The notes below the pieces were generated by a model. It did no database searches. It had not been told where the DNA came from and saw only the letters and a program-made list of their open reading frames with translations. 64,000 bases of DNA from Xylophilus ampelinus (GTDB lineage: Bacteria > Pseudomonadota > Gammaproteobacteria > Burkholderiales > Burkholderiaceae_C). The stretch spans positions 1-64,000 of the forward strand of contig NZ_CABFMN010000090.1 in assembly GCF_901875635.1 (NCBI RefSeq), read 5' to 3'. The position numbers and the translations under genes were made by a program. Shown here one piece after another: positions 35,930 through 45,276 of this stretch (positions are counted from its first letter, which is position 1; each line of letters opens with the position of its first letter).

Positions 35930-36823
35930 ATGCTGGAGCGCACGCACCTCGCCATCGTTCGCGAAGTCGAACGCCAGGGTTCGCTGACCGCCGCCGCCGG
36001 CGTGCTGCACGTCACCCAGTCGGCGCTCAGCCACAGCATGCGCAAGCTGGAACAGCAGCTGGGTACCGACATCTGGCTGCGCGAGGGCCGCAGCCTGCGG
36101 CTCACGCAGGCCGGTCAGTACCTGCTGGCGGTGGCCAACCGCGTGATCCCGCAGCTCGACCTGGCGCAGGAGCGGCTGCTGCAGTTCGCGCAGGGCGAGC
36201 GCGGCGCGCTGCGCATCGGCATGGAGTGCCACCCCTGCTACCAGTGGCTGCTGAAGGTGGTCGCGCCCTACCTCAAGGCATGGCCCGACGTGGACGTCGA
36301 CGTGAAGCAGAAATTCCAGTTCGGCGGCATCGGCGCGCTCTTCGGCTACGAGATCGACCTGCTGGTCACGCCCGACCCGCTCTTCAAGCCCGGCCTCGCT
36401 TTCGAGCCTGTCTTCGACTACGAGCAGGTGCTCGTGGTGGCACGCGGCCACGCGCTGGCCGACGCCGCCCATGTCAAACCCAGGGACCTGGCCCGCGAAG
36501 TGCTGGTGACCTACCCGGTCGAGACCGACCGGCTCGACATCTACAACCAGTTCCTCATGCCTGCCGGCATCACGCCCAAGCGGCACAAGACCATCGAGAC
36601 CACCGACATCATGGTGCAGATGGTGGCCAGCGGCCGCGGCGTGGCCGCCCTGCCGCGCTGGCTGGTCGAGGAGTACGCGGGTCGCATGGACGTGGTGCCG
36701 GTGCGGCTCGGCGCCCGCGGCATCCACAAGCACATCTACCTGGGCGCCCGCGAGTCGGAGACGCACATCGACTACCTCAGGGCCTTCGTCGAGCTGGCGC
36801 GGATGCGCCCGGCGGTGGCATGA
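35930..36823 (+). CDS. LysR-family regulator, MetR-like
   Basis: 297 residues. The N-terminal winged helix (ERTHLAIVREVERQGSLTAAAGVLHVTQSALSHSM region) is followed by the effector domain with RIGMECHPCYQWLL and VDVKQKFQFGGIGALFGYEIDLLVTPDPL patterns, characteristic of MetR, whose coactivator is homocysteine. It is divergent from the flavin reductase/mesX/mesD operon, the expected position for its activator. The ATG at 35930 overlaps the end of the AT-rich promoter region. Confidence 0.9.
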   Translation: MLERTHLAIVREVERQGSLTAAAGVLHVTQSALSHSMRKLEQQLGTDIWLREGRSLRLTQAGQYLLAVANRVIPQLDLAQERLLQFAQGERGALRIGMECHPCYQWLLKVVAPYLKAWPDVDVDVKQKFQFGGIGALFGYEIDLLVTPDPLFKPGLAFEPVFDYEQVLVVARGHALADAAHVKPRDLAREVLVTYPVETDRLDIYNQFLMPAGITPKRHKTIETTDIMVQMVASGRGVAALPRWLVEEYAGRMDVVPVRLGARGIHKHIYLGARESETHIDYLRAFVELARMRPAVA

Positions 36824-37034
36824 AAGCGCCGCGCAGCTTCGCGCTGAAGGTGCGAGCTGTTAGCATGCCGACCGCCGAATCGCTTTCGATGCGGCCGTAA
36901 GCGTTCAACGTCAACCAACGCATCACCAGCGCCCTCGGGGTCTCGCTGGCGGTGTGCGATGGTTGCGAAATCCCTCCTCCTTCGTTGCTGCCGCCCCCCG
37001 GCCCAGGGTGGCGCATCTTTCCCCGAAGGAAGGC

Positions 37035-38204
37035 ATGTCGAATCCATCGATCCGTTCTCCGCTGCGTCGGCTGGCCTGGCTCACGCTGGCGCTTTTTCTT
37101 ACCTACATGGCTGTGGCCATGTCGATGCCCGCCGTGGCCGTGCACGTCTCGCGCACGCTGGGCCTGAGCAACTCCGCTGCCGGGCTGGCCGTGGGCATCG
37201 CTTTCCTCAGCACCATCGCCAGCCGCGGCTGGGCTGGCCGGATCGCCGACCTGCGCGGCGGCAAGGCCGGCACCTTCGTCGGGCTGTTCCTCTACGCGCT
37301 CGCCGGCCTGCTGTGCATGGCCTCGGCCTGGCCCGGGCTCGGCCAGGCAGGCGCCTATGGCGTGCTGCTGGCCGGCCGGCTGCTGCTGGGCCTGGGCGAG
37401 AGCCTGGGCCTGGTCGGACTGCTGGTGTGGTGCATGTCCACCCTGGGCCCGGCGCGCTCGGGCTTGGTGCTGTCGGTGTTCGGCGCCGGCATGTACGGGG
37501 CGTTCGTCGCCGGCGGCCCACTGGGCCTGTGGCTGCTCGGCCGCCTGGGCTTTGTGCCGCTGATGGCGATCTGCGCCGCCCTGCCGACGCTGGCCGCGTT
37601 GATGCTGTGGCGCACGCCGGCATCGCCGCCCGCCAGCGCTGCGCCGCGGCCGCCGTTCGCCCGCGTGGTGGGGCTGATCTGGCAGCCCGGCGCCGTGGTC
37701 GGCCTGCAGGGCATCGGCTTCGCCGCGCTGGGTGCCTTCTTTCCGCTGTACGTCATGTCGCGGGGCTGGGGCGGCGCCGGCTGGGGGCTCAGCTGCTTCG
37801 GTGCCGGCTTCGTGGCGGTACGCCTGCTGTGCGGCACCCTGCCCGATCGACTGGGCGGCGTGCCGGTGGCACTGGCCTCGCTCGCCGTGGAGGTGGCCGG
37901 CCAAGGCCTTCTGTGGCTGGCACCCACGCCCGCTGTCGCCTTGGCCGGCGCGCTGCTCACCGGCATGGGCTGTTCGATGGTGTTTCCGGCCATGGGTGTG
38001 CTGGCCGTCCAGCGTGTGCCGCAGCACCTGCGCGGCACGGCGATCGGGGGCTTCGCCGCCTTCCAGGACCTGGCCTATGGCGCCACCGGCCCGCTGGCCG
38101 GCTTCATCGCCGACCGCTTCGGCCACGCGCAGGTGTTCCTGACGGGCGCGCTTGCGGCGGCGCTGGGCCTGGCGATGGTGCTGCACATGCGCCGAAGCGC
38201 CTGA
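37035..38204 (+). CDS. MFS transporter
   Basis: 389 residues with about twelve hydrophobic helices. The MFS loop-2/3 motif is GRIADLRGGKAGT, and the second-half counterpart GTLPDRLGG. The closest resemblance is to the YhhS/arabinose-efflux-like exporters. Substrate unknown. AAGGA lies about 6 bases before the ATG at 37035, which beats an upstream in-frame start. It is downstream of the MetR-like gene by 211 bases in which no gene or clear signal is seen, so co-regulation is uncertain. Confidence 0.88.
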   Translation: MSNPSIRSPLRRLAWLTLALFLTYMAVAMSMPAVAVHVSRTLGLSNSAAGLAVGIAFLSTIASRGWAGRIADLRGGKAGTFVGLFLYALAGLLCMASAWPGLGQAGAYGVLLAGRLLLGLGESLGLVGLLVWCMSTLGPARSGLVLSVFGAGMYGAFVAGGPLGLWLLGRLGFVPLMAICAALPTLAALMLWRTPASPPASAAPRPPFARVVGLIWQPGAVVGLQGIGFAALGAFFPLYVMSRGWGGAGWGLSCFGAGFVAVRLLCGTLPDRLGGVPVALASLAVEVAGQGLLWLAPTPAVALAGALLTGMGCSMVFPAMGVLAVQRVPQHLRGTAIGGFAAFQDLAYGATGPLAGFIADRFGHAQVFLTGALAAALGLAMVLHMRRSA

Positions 38205-38210
38205 TGCGCC

Positions 38211-39071
38211 TCAGCTGTATCGCTTCTCCAGCGCATCCCATTCCGGCTTGCCCACCAGCCGCTGCCGCTCGGCGAAGGGCGTGACCAACCCGCTGGACTC
38301 CTGCACTTCCTGTTCGTCGCGCAGGACGGTCAGCGCCTTCTGCATGCCGGCCACCGCGCCCTGCAACGCCGCGTTGGCGTAGAGCACGATGCCGTAGCCC
38401 AGTTCGCCCAGCTGCTTCGCGTTGAAGATCGGCGTGCGCCCGCCGATGACCATGTTCATGAGCTGCGGCTTGGCCAGGCGCTGCGGCAGCGCGCGCACCT
38501 CGTGCTCCGTCGTCACGGCCTCGACGAAAAGGATGTCGGCGCCGGCCTCGGCAAACTTCTGCGCGCGCTCGACGGCGGCCTCGAAGCCCTGCGTGGCGCA
38601 GGCATCGGTGCGGGCCAGGATGAGCAGGTCGGGGTCTTGCCGCGCGTCGACGGCCGCCTTGATCTTGCTCACCGCCTCGTCGGTCGCGATGACGTCCTTG
38701 CCCGAGAAATGGCCGCAGCGCTTGGGCGCGACCTGGTCCTCGAACTGGATGCAGTCGGCCCCGGCGCGCTCCAGCGTGCGCACCGTGTGGCGCACGTTCA
38801 GGGCATTGCCGAAGCCCGTGTCGGCATCGACGATCAGCGGCACGCCCACCGCGTCGCGGATGCGCGCCGTGTGGTCGGCGATCTCGGCCAAGCCCATGAA
38901 GCCCTGGTCGGGCATGCCGAACCACATGTTGGTCACGCCGGCACCGGTGACGTAGATGGCGGGGTAGCCCAGGTCTTCGATGACGCGGGCCGACAGGGCG
39001 TTGAAGGCGCCCGGCACGATGACGCCGCGGCGCGCTTCGACGAGGGCTTTGAGTTGCTGGCGGGTGGACAT
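38211..39071 (-). CDS. Isocitrate lyase/PEP mutase-family lyase
   Basis: 286 residues of the ICL/PEPM superfamily (TIM barrel). It shows VPGAFNALSARVIEDLGYPAIYVTG, the metal-site VDADTGFGN, and the KRCGH loop with catalytic Cys119. Enzymes with this loop split C-C bonds in 2-methylisocitrate, isocitrate or 2,3-dimethylmalate. The C-terminal half (VIGGRTPIFNAKQLGELGYG) looks more like oxaloacetate-decarboxylase or dimethylmalate-lyase relatives than true PrpB. It ends the prpC-Bug-acnD-prpF operon, where PrpB would be expected, 26 bases after prpF. It may fill that role or act on a related substrate. Confidence 0.82.
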   Translation of the reverse strand: MSTRQQLKALVEARRGVIVPGAFNALSARVIEDLGYPAIYVTGAGVTNMWFGMPDQGFMGLAEIADHTARIRDAVGVPLIVDADTGFGNALNVRHTVRTLERAGADCIQFEDQVAPKRCGHFSGKDVIATDEAVSKIKAAVDARQDPDLLILARTDACATQGFEAAVERAQKFAEAGADILFVEAVTTEHEVRALPQRLAKPQLMNMVIGGRTPIFNAKQLGELGYGIVLYANAALQGAVAGMQKALTVLRDEQEVQESSGLVTPFAERQRLVGKPEWDALEKRYS

Positions 39072-39097
39072 GGTTCGCTCTCGGGAAAGAAGGGGTC

Positions 39098-40294
39098 TCA
39101 GAAACTGTCGCCGGGCACGCGCACGAAGCCCTCCATCAGCACGCGCGCGCTGCGGCTCATGAGGGCCTTGGTCACCGTCCACTGGCCGCCGGCCTGAAGG
39201 GCCTCGGCGCCCACGCGCAGCGTGCCGGAAGGATGGCCGAAGCGCACCGAGGCGCGCTCGCCGCCGCCGGCCGCGAGGTTGACGAGGGTACCCGGCACCG
39301 CGGCCGCCACGCCGATCGCGACCGCAGCGGTGCCCATCATCGCGTGGTGCAGCTGTCCCATCGACAGCGCGCGCACCAGCAGGTCCACATCGACTGCCTG
39401 CACCGGCTTGCCGCTGGAGGCCACGTAGTCGTGCGGCGGCGCGACGAAGGCGATCTTGGGCGTGTGCTGGCGCGTCGCCGCCTCGGCCAGCTCGCGGATG
39501 AGGCCCATCTTCACGGCGCCCCAGGCGCGGATGGCTTCGAAGCGCGCCAGGGCCGCCTTGTCGCCGTTGATGGCCGGCTGCAGTTCGGTGCCGGTGTAGC
39601 CGAGCTCGGCCGCATTCAGGAAGATCGTCGGGATGCCGGCGTTGATGAGCGTGGCGTTGAAGCGGCCGATGCCGGCCACGTCGAGCGTGTCGACCACGTT
39701 GCCAGTGGGGAACATGGCACCCCCCTCCTCGCCCTCCTCCGCCGGGTCCATGAATTCCAGCGGCACCTCGGCTGCCGGGAAGGTCACGCCGTCGAGTTCG
39801 AAATCGCCCGTCTCCTGCACTGCGCCGTTCGTGACCGGCACATGGGCCACGATCGTCTTGCCGATATTGGCCTGCCAGATGCGCACGGTGCAGATGCCGT
39901 CACGCGGAATGCGATCCGCCGGCACCAGCCCGTTCGCGATCGCAAACGGCCCGACGGCGGCCGACAGGTTGCCGCAGTTGCCGGACCAGTCGACGAAGGC
40001 CTTGTCGATCGCCACCTGGCCGAAGAGGTAGTCGACATCGTGCCCGGGCCGTTCGCTGGCGCAGAGGATGACCGCCTTGCTGGTGCTCGAGGTCGCGCCG
40101 CCCATGCCATCGGTCTGCTTGCCGTAGGGGTCGGGGCTGCCGATCACGCGCAGCAGCAGCCGGTCGCGCGCCGGGCCGGGCCGGCGTGCGGCCTCGGGCA
40201 GGTCCTGCAGGCGGAAGAACACGCCCTTGCTGGTGCCGCCGCGCATGTAGGTGGCGCGGATGCGGATCTGAGGGACGAAGGTGCCAGGGGTCAT
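39098..40294 (-). CDS. prpF: 2-methylaconitate cis-trans isomerase
   Basis: A 398-residue PrpF protein. It starts QIRIRATYMRGGTSKGVFF with the catalytic lysine, followed by SGNCGNLSAAVGPFAI and the C-terminal GHPSGTLRVGAE. PrpF isomerises the aconitate product made by AcnD so that the methylcitrate cycle can continue. It follows acnD with a 32-base gap made entirely of a repeat copy, leaving no recognisable ribosome site before the ATG at 40294. Confidence 0.94.
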   Translation of the reverse strand: MTPGTFVPQIRIRATYMRGGTSKGVFFRLQDLPEAARRPGPARDRLLLRVIGSPDPYGKQTDGMGGATSSTSKAVILCASERPGHDVDYLFGQVAIDKAFVDWSGNCGNLSAAVGPFAIANGLVPADRIPRDGICTVRIWQANIGKTIVAHVPVTNGAVQETGDFELDGVTFPAAEVPLEFMDPAEEGEEGGAMFPTGNVVDTLDVAGIGRFNATLINAGIPTIFLNAAELGYTGTELQPAINGDKAALARFEAIRAWGAVKMGLIRELAEAATRQHTPKIAFVAPPHDYVASSGKPVQAVDVDLLVRALSMGQLHHAMMGTAAVAIGVAAAVPGTLVNLAAGGGERASVRFGHPSGTLRVGAEALQAGGQWTVTKALMSRSARVLMEGFVRVPGDSF

Positions 40295-40297
40295 TAT

Positions 40298-40358
40298 GCT
40301 ATCAATTTCATAGCTGCTCGCGCCCGTCAGGCGGGCGCTGCAGCCCTTTTTGATTCAA
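40298..40358 (+). repeat. Dispersed bipartite-hairpin repeat, copy 6, at the acnD-prpF junction
   Basis: Left arm GCTATCAATTTCATAGC, then the perfect dyad GCGCCCG-TCAGG-CGGGCGC and a TTTTTGATTCAAG tail. It spans the whole 32-base gap between acnD and prpF and encodes the last nine or ten codons and the stop codon of acnD. Its left end is four bases from the prpF start codon. Confidence 0.92.
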
Positions 40359-42966
40359 GAAAATCCTGGGCGAAGCGCTGCAGCACGCCGCCCGCTTCGT
40401 ACACCGACACCTCTTCGGCCGTGTCGAGCCGGCAACGCACCGGCACGCGCAGGCTGCCGCCGTGGCGGCGATGCACCACCAGCACGAGTTCGGCGCCCGG
40501 CATGCGCGCGCCTTCCACATCGTAGGTCTCTGTGCCGTCCAGCTGCAGCGTGAGGCGATTCGTGCCCGGCCAGAACTCCAGCGGCAGCACGCCCATGCCG
40601 ATGAGGTTGGTGCGGTGGATGCGCTCGAAGCCCTCGGCCACCACCGTTTCCACGCCCGCCAGCCGCACGCCCTTGGCCGCCCAGTCGCGGCTGGAGCCCT
40701 GGCCATAGTCGGCGCCGGCGATGACGATGAGCGGTTGGTGCCGGTTCAGGTAGGTCTCGATGGCCTCCCACATGCGAACGACCCGGCCCTCGGGCTCGAT
40801 GCGCGCCAGCGATCCCTTCTTCACCACGCCGTCCACCACCGCCATCTCGTTCACCAGTTGGGGATTGGCGAAGGTCGCGCGCATGGCCGTGAGGTGATCG
40901 CCGCGGTGCGTGGCGTAGGAGTTGAAGTCCTCCTCGGGCAGGCCCATGCGGTGCAGGTACTCGCCAGCCGCCGAGTCCATCAGGATCGCGTTCGACGGCG
41001 ACAGGTGGTCGGTCGTGATGTTGTCCGGCAGGATCGCCAGCGGGCGCATGCCGCGCAGGGTGCGCGGCGTGGCCGCCAGCGCGCCCACGCCCTCGGTGTC
41101 CCAGTACGGCGGCCGGCGGATGTAGGTAGACCGGGGCCGCCAGCCATATTGCGGGCCCACCGCCTCGCCGTCGTCGGCGCGGATGGCGAACATCGGCTCG
41201 TACACGGCACGGAACTGCGAAGGCTTCACGCTGGCCGCGACGATGGCGTCGATCTCCTCGTCGCTCGGCCAGAGGTCCTTCAGGCGCACCTCGCGGCCGT
41301 CGGAATCGGTGCCCAGCACGTCCTGCTCGATGTCGAAGCGCACCGTGCCCGCGATGGCGTACGCCACCACCAGCGGCGGCGACGCGAGGAAGGCCTGCTT
41401 CGCATACGGATGGATGCGGCCATCGAAGTTGCGGTTGCCCGAGAGCACCGCCGTGGCATACAGGTCGCGCCGGGCGATCTCCTGCTGGATCGCGGGGTCG
41501 AGCGCGCCGCTCATGCCGTTGCAGGTGGTGCAGGCGAAGCCGACGATGCCGAAGCCCAATCGCTCCAGCTCGCCCAGCAGCTTCGCTTCGCGCAGGTACA
41601 GCTCCACGGCCCTGGAGCCGGGCGCGAGCGAACTCTTGACCCAGGGCTTGCGCACGAGCCCGCGCGCATTGGCGTTGCGCGCCAGCAGCGCCGCCGCGAT
41701 CACGTTGCGCGGGTTGCTGGTGTTGGTGCAGCTGGTGATGGCGGCAATGATCACCGCGCCGTCGGGCATGAGGCCCTGCGCTTCGTCGGCCTTGCCGGCG
41801 GCCAGTTTCGCCTTGTCCGCAATGCCGCGCTCGACCAGAGCGCCCACCGGCAGGCGACGGTGCGGGTTCGACGGGCCGGCCATGTTGCGCACCACGGCCC
41901 TGAGGTCGAAGCGCAGCACGCGCTCGTACTGCGCCGTCTGCAGGTCGTCGGCCCAGAAGCCCGCCGCCCTTGCATAGGTCTCGACCAGTTTCACCTGCTC
42001 GTCGCTGCGGCCGGTGAGCTTGAGGTACTCCAGGGTCTGCCCGTCGATGGCGAACAGCGCCGCGGTGGCGCCGTACTCGGGACACATGTTGGAGATGGTG
42101 GCGCGGTCGCCGATCGACAGGCTGCGCGCGCCCTCGCCGAAGAACTCGACATACGCACCGACCACTTTCTGCTGCCGCAGGAACTCGGTGAGCGCGAGCA
42201 CGATGTCGGTGGCGGTGATGCCCGGCTGGCGGTGCCCCTCGAGCTCCACGCCCACGATGTCGGGCAGGCGCATCCACGAGGCGCGGCCGAGCATCACGTT
42301 CTCCGCCTCCAGCCCGCCCACGCCCACGGCGATGACGCCCAGGGCATCGACGTGCGGTGTGTGGCTGTCGGTGCCCACGCAGGTGTCGGGGAAGGCCACG
42401 CCCTCGCTCACGGCGACGACGGGCGACATCTTCTCCAGGTTGATCTGATGCATGATCCCGTTGCCCGCGGGGATCACGTCGACATTGGCGAACGCCTTCT
42501 TCGTCCACTCGATGAAGTGGAAGCGGTCCTCGTTGCGGCGGTCCTCGATCGCGCGGTTCTTCGCGAAGGCATCGGGGTCGAAGCCGCCGCACTCCACCGC
42601 CAGCGAATGATCGACGATGAGCTGCACCGGCACCACCGGGTTCACCGCCGCAGGGTCGCCGCCCTCCTTCGCGATCGCGTCGCGCAGGCCGGCCAGATCG
42701 ACCAGCGCGGTCTGGCCCAGGATGTCGTGGCACACCACGCGCACCGGGTACCAGGGAAAGTCCAGGTCGCGGCGGCGCTCGACGATCTGGCGCAGGTAGT
42801 CGTCCAGATGCGCCGGGTCGGCGCGACGCACGAGGTTCTCGGCATGCACCCGCGCGGTGTAGGGCAGGCCGGCCCAGGCGCCGGGCTGCAGCGCCTCCAC
42901 GGCGGCGCGGGCATCGAAGTAGTCCAGGCCGGTGCCTGGCAAGGGTTGGCGGTACGAACGGTTCAT
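40327..42966 (-). CDS. acnD: Fe/S-dependent 2-methylisocitrate dehydratase
   Basis: An 879-residue aconitase-family enzyme. The 4Fe-4S ligands are Cys413 (ITSCTNTSNP), Cys479 and Cys482 (ACTTCNG). It starts NRSYRQPLPGTGLDYFDARAA, typical of AcnD rather than housekeeping aconitase A. AcnD dehydrates 2-methylcitrate to an aconitate isomer that PrpF corrects; together they replace PrpD. The final ESKRAAAPA is encoded by an inserted repeat copy, so the natural C-terminus may differ. The ATG at 42966 is preferred over the GTG directly before it. Confidence 0.94.
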   Translation of the reverse strand: MNRSYRQPLPGTGLDYFDARAAVEALQPGAWAGLPYTARVHAENLVRRADPAHLDDYLRQIVERRRDLDFPWYPVRVVCHDILGQTALVDLAGLRDAIAKEGGDPAAVNPVVPVQLIVDHSLAVECGGFDPDAFAKNRAIEDRRNEDRFHFIEWTKKAFANVDVIPAGNGIMHQINLEKMSPVVAVSEGVAFPDTCVGTDSHTPHVDALGVIAVGVGGLEAENVMLGRASWMRLPDIVGVELEGHRQPGITATDIVLALTEFLRQQKVVGAYVEFFGEGARSLSIGDRATISNMCPEYGATAALFAIDGQTLEYLKLTGRSDEQVKLVETYARAAGFWADDLQTAQYERVLRFDLRAVVRNMAGPSNPHRRLPVGALVERGIADKAKLAAGKADEAQGLMPDGAVIIAAITSCTNTSNPRNVIAAALLARNANARGLVRKPWVKSSLAPGSRAVELYLREAKLLGELERLGFGIVGFACTTCNGMSGALDPAIQQEIARRDLYATAVLSGNRNFDGRIHPYAKQAFLASPPLVVAYAIAGTVRFDIEQDVLGTDSDGREVRLKDLWPSDEEIDAIVAASVKPSQFRAVYEPMFAIRADDGEAVGPQYGWRPRSTYIRRPPYWDTEGVGALAATPRTLRGMRPLAILPDNITTDHLSPSNAILMDSAAGEYLHRMGLPEEDFNSYATHRGDHLTAMRATFANPQLVNEMAVVDGVVKKGSLARIEPEGRVVRMWEAIETYLNRHQPLIVIAGADYGQGSSRDWAAKGVRLAGVETVVAEGFERIHRTNLIGMGVLPLEFWPGTNRLTLQLDGTETYDVEGARMPGAELVLVVHRRHGGSLRVPVRCRLDTAEEVSVYEAGGVLQRFAQDFLESKRAAAPA

Positions 42967-43000
42967 CACGGGGCGCCACCCGCTGCACGGGCGGCGGCGT

Positions 43001-43981
43001 TCACTGGGTTTGGATGTGGTTGTCCTGCACGACCTTGGCGTAGCGCGGGATCTCGATGCGGATCAGCTGACCGAACTGCTCGGGCGTGCCGCCGGCGGGC
43101 GACACGCCGGTCGGCTCCAGCCTGGCCACCAGCTCCGGGGCCTTCAGCCCGGTGTTGATCGCGGCGTTGATCTTCGCCAGCACCGGCGCCGGCAGGTCCT
43201 TTGGCGCGATCAACCCGTGCCAGGCCACGACTTCGTAGTCGGGCAGCTTGCCGGCCTCGGCCACGGTCGGGATGTCCGGGTAGGCGGCCTGGCGCTGCGC
43301 AGTGGTCACCGCCAGCGCACGCAGTTTGCCGGCCTTGACGTGCGGCATCAGGCCCTCGGTGCCGGCGACCAGCATGTCGACGTTGCCCGCGATCAGGTCG
43401 GTGATGGCCGGGCCGGTGCCTTTGTAGGGGATGTGCGTGGCCTTGACCTTGGCCATGCCGAACATGTATTCGGTGGCGATGTGCAGGTGGCTGCCGTTGC
43501 CCGCCGAGGCGAAGCTGAGCTTGCCCGGGTTGTCGCGGCCGTACTCCAGCAGTTCGGCCAGGTTCTTCGCCTGCACCTTGGCCGGGTTGACGCACACCAC
43601 GTAAGCGCCCTTGGACAACTGGATCACCGGCGTCATGTCCTTGGCCGAATCGAACTTGAGCTTGTAGAGCGACGGGTTGACCGTGTAGCTTCCCGCCACC
43701 AGCAGCAGCGTGTAGCCGTCGGCCGGCTGGTGCAGCGCGTAGTCGGTGCCCAGCGTGCCCCCGGCGCCGGGCCGGTTGTCCACGATCACCGACTGGCCGA
43801 CGTTCTTGCCCAGCAGGTCGGCACCGACGCGGGCGATGAAGTCCGAGCCGCCGCCCGGCGCGAAGGGGCACACGATGCGGATCGGCTTGTTCGGAAAGCC
43901 GTCCTGCGCCGAGGCGATGAGCGGCAGCGGCAGGCCGAGGGCCGCCAGGGCAGCGGAAAAGGTGCGACGGTCGAGGGTCAT
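43001..43981 (-). CDS. Tripartite tricarboxylate (TctC/Bug) periplasmic receptor
   Basis: 326 residues. Export signal MTLDRRTFSAALAALGLPLP ends at ASAQ. The Bug fold starts FPNKPIRIVCPFAPGGGSDFIAR, with the second signature PYKGTGPAITDLIAGNVDM. Bug proteins bind carboxylates and similar ligands with ordered water. GGAG lies 8 bases before the ATG at 43981. It sits between prpC and acnD in one orientation, so the ligand is probably a tricarboxylate, propionate-related acid or methylcitrate. The membrane partners TctA/TctB are not in the window. Confidence 0.9.
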   Translation of the reverse strand: MTLDRRTFSAALAALGLPLPLIASAQDGFPNKPIRIVCPFAPGGGSDFIARVGADLLGKNVGQSVIVDNRPGAGGTLGTDYALHQPADGYTLLLVAGSYTVNPSLYKLKFDSAKDMTPVIQLSKGAYVVCVNPAKVQAKNLAELLEYGRDNPGKLSFASAGNGSHLHIATEYMFGMAKVKATHIPYKGTGPAITDLIAGNVDMLVAGTEGLMPHVKAGKLRALAVTTAQRQAAYPDIPTVAEAGKLPDYEVVAWHGLIAPKDLPAPVLAKINAAINTGLKAPELVARLEPTGVSPAGGTPEQFGQLIRIEIPRYAKVVQDNHIQTQ

Positions 43982-44103
43982 GGGGAGTCTCCGGTGTCGT
44001 GGTTGAAAGGCCGCCTCTGCGTGCGGCCTCGCGGCGCATCCTAGCCATGCCCACCAGCGGCACCTGACCATTCGTTCAGCTTTCTCGCCGGCCCCGCGAC
44101 GCC

Positions 44104-45276
44104 TCACCGCCGTGCATCGATCGGCACGAAGGCCAGGTCTTCCGGCCCGGTGTAGTTCGCGCTCGGCCGGATGATCTTGTTGTCGATGCGCTGCTCGATC
44201 ACGTGGGCCGCCCATCCGCTGGTGCGCGCGATCACGAAGAGCGGTGTGAACATCGCCGTCGGCACGCCCATCAGGTGGTAGCTCACCGCGCTGAACCAGT
44301 CCAGGTTGGGGAACATCCGCTTGGCGTCCCACATGACCGACTCCAGCCGCTCGGCGATGTCGAACATGCGCGTGGAGCCGGCCTCCTCCGACAGGCGCTT
44401 GGCCACGCCCTTGATCACCACGTTGCGCGGATCGCTCACCGTGTACACGGGATGGCCGAAACCGATCACCACCTCCTTGGCCTCGATGCGGCGGCGGATG
44501 TCGGCCTCGGCCTCGTCGGGGTTGTCGTAGCGCTTCTGGATCTCGAAGGCCACCTCGTTGGCGCCCCCGTGCTTGGGGCCACGCAGCGCACCGATGGCGC
44601 CGGCGATGGACGAATACATGTCGCTGCCGGTGCCCGCGATCACGCGCGCCGTGAAGGTCGATGCGTTGAACTCGTGTTCGGCATACAGGTTCAGCGAAGT
44701 GTGCATCGCGCCCACCCAGGCCTGCGAAGGCTTGCGCCCGTGCAGCAGGTGCAGGAAGTGGCCGCCGATGGAGTCGTCGTCGGTCTCGACCTCGATGCGC
44801 CGGCCCGCCGTGCTCCAGTGGTACCAGTACAGCAGCATCGAGCCGAGCGAGGCCATCAGCCGGTCGGCGATGTCGCGCGCACCGGCGATGTTGTGGTCGT
44901 CCTTCTCGGGCAGCACGCAGCCCAGGGCCGAGACGCCCGTGCGCATCACGTCCATGGGATGGGCGCTGGCCGGCAGGCTCTCCAGCGCGTCCTTCACGCT
45001 CGCCGGCAAGCCGCGCATGGACTTCAGCCGTGTCTTGTACGTGCGCAGCTCGGCGCGCGTGGGCAGCTTGCCGTGCACCAGCAGGTGCGCGATCTCCTCG
45101 AACTCGCAGACCTCGGCGATGTCCAGGATGTCGTAGCCGCGGTAGTGCAGGTCGTTGCCGGTGCGCCCGACGGTGCACAGCGCGGTGTTGCCGGCCGTGA
45201 CGCCGGACAGCGCCACGGATTTCTTGGGCTTGAAGGCAGCCGGCGCGGCGGCTTCGGCGGTGGTCGTGGCGGTCAT
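44104..45276 (-). CDS. prpC: 2-methylcitrate synthase / citrate synthase
   Basis: A 390-residue type II citrate-synthase-fold enzyme. [27 protein letters not shown] in outline and [13 protein letters not shown], with the active-site histidine and the later FGHPVYT, are PrpC hallmarks. It condenses propionyl-CoA with oxaloacetate. The start overlaps the stop of the thioesterase gene by four bases (ATGA), and AAGGAAA precedes it. It is the second gene of the operon divergent from the ScfR regulator. Length (about 385-390) is right for PrpC and shorter than GltA. Confidence 0.93.
   Translation of the reverse strand: MTATTTAEAAAPAAFKPKKSVALSGVTAGNTALCTVGRTGNDLHYRGYDILDIAEVCEFEEIAHLLVHGKLPTRAELRTYKTRLKSMRGLPASVKDALESLPASAHPMDVMRTGVSALGCVLPEKDDHNIAGARDIADRLMASLGSMLLYWYHWSTAGRRIEVETDDDSIGGHFLHLLHGRKPSQAWVGAMHTSLNLYAEHEFNASTFTARVIAGTGSDMYSSIAGAIGALRGPKHGGANEVAFEIQKRYDNPDEAEADIRRRIEAKEVVIGFGHPVYTVSDPRNVVIKGVAKRLSEEAGSTRMFDIAERLESVMWDAKRMFPNLDWFSAVSYHLMGVPTAMFTPLFVIARTSGWAAHVIEQRIDNKIIRPSANYTGPEDLAFVPIDARR

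Noticed and set aside
38211..39071. Naming the lyase prpB
   Set aside because: The catalytic loop fits, but the C-terminal half looks closer to oxaloacetate decarboxylase and dimethylmalate lyase relatives. Genomic context alone is not enough.
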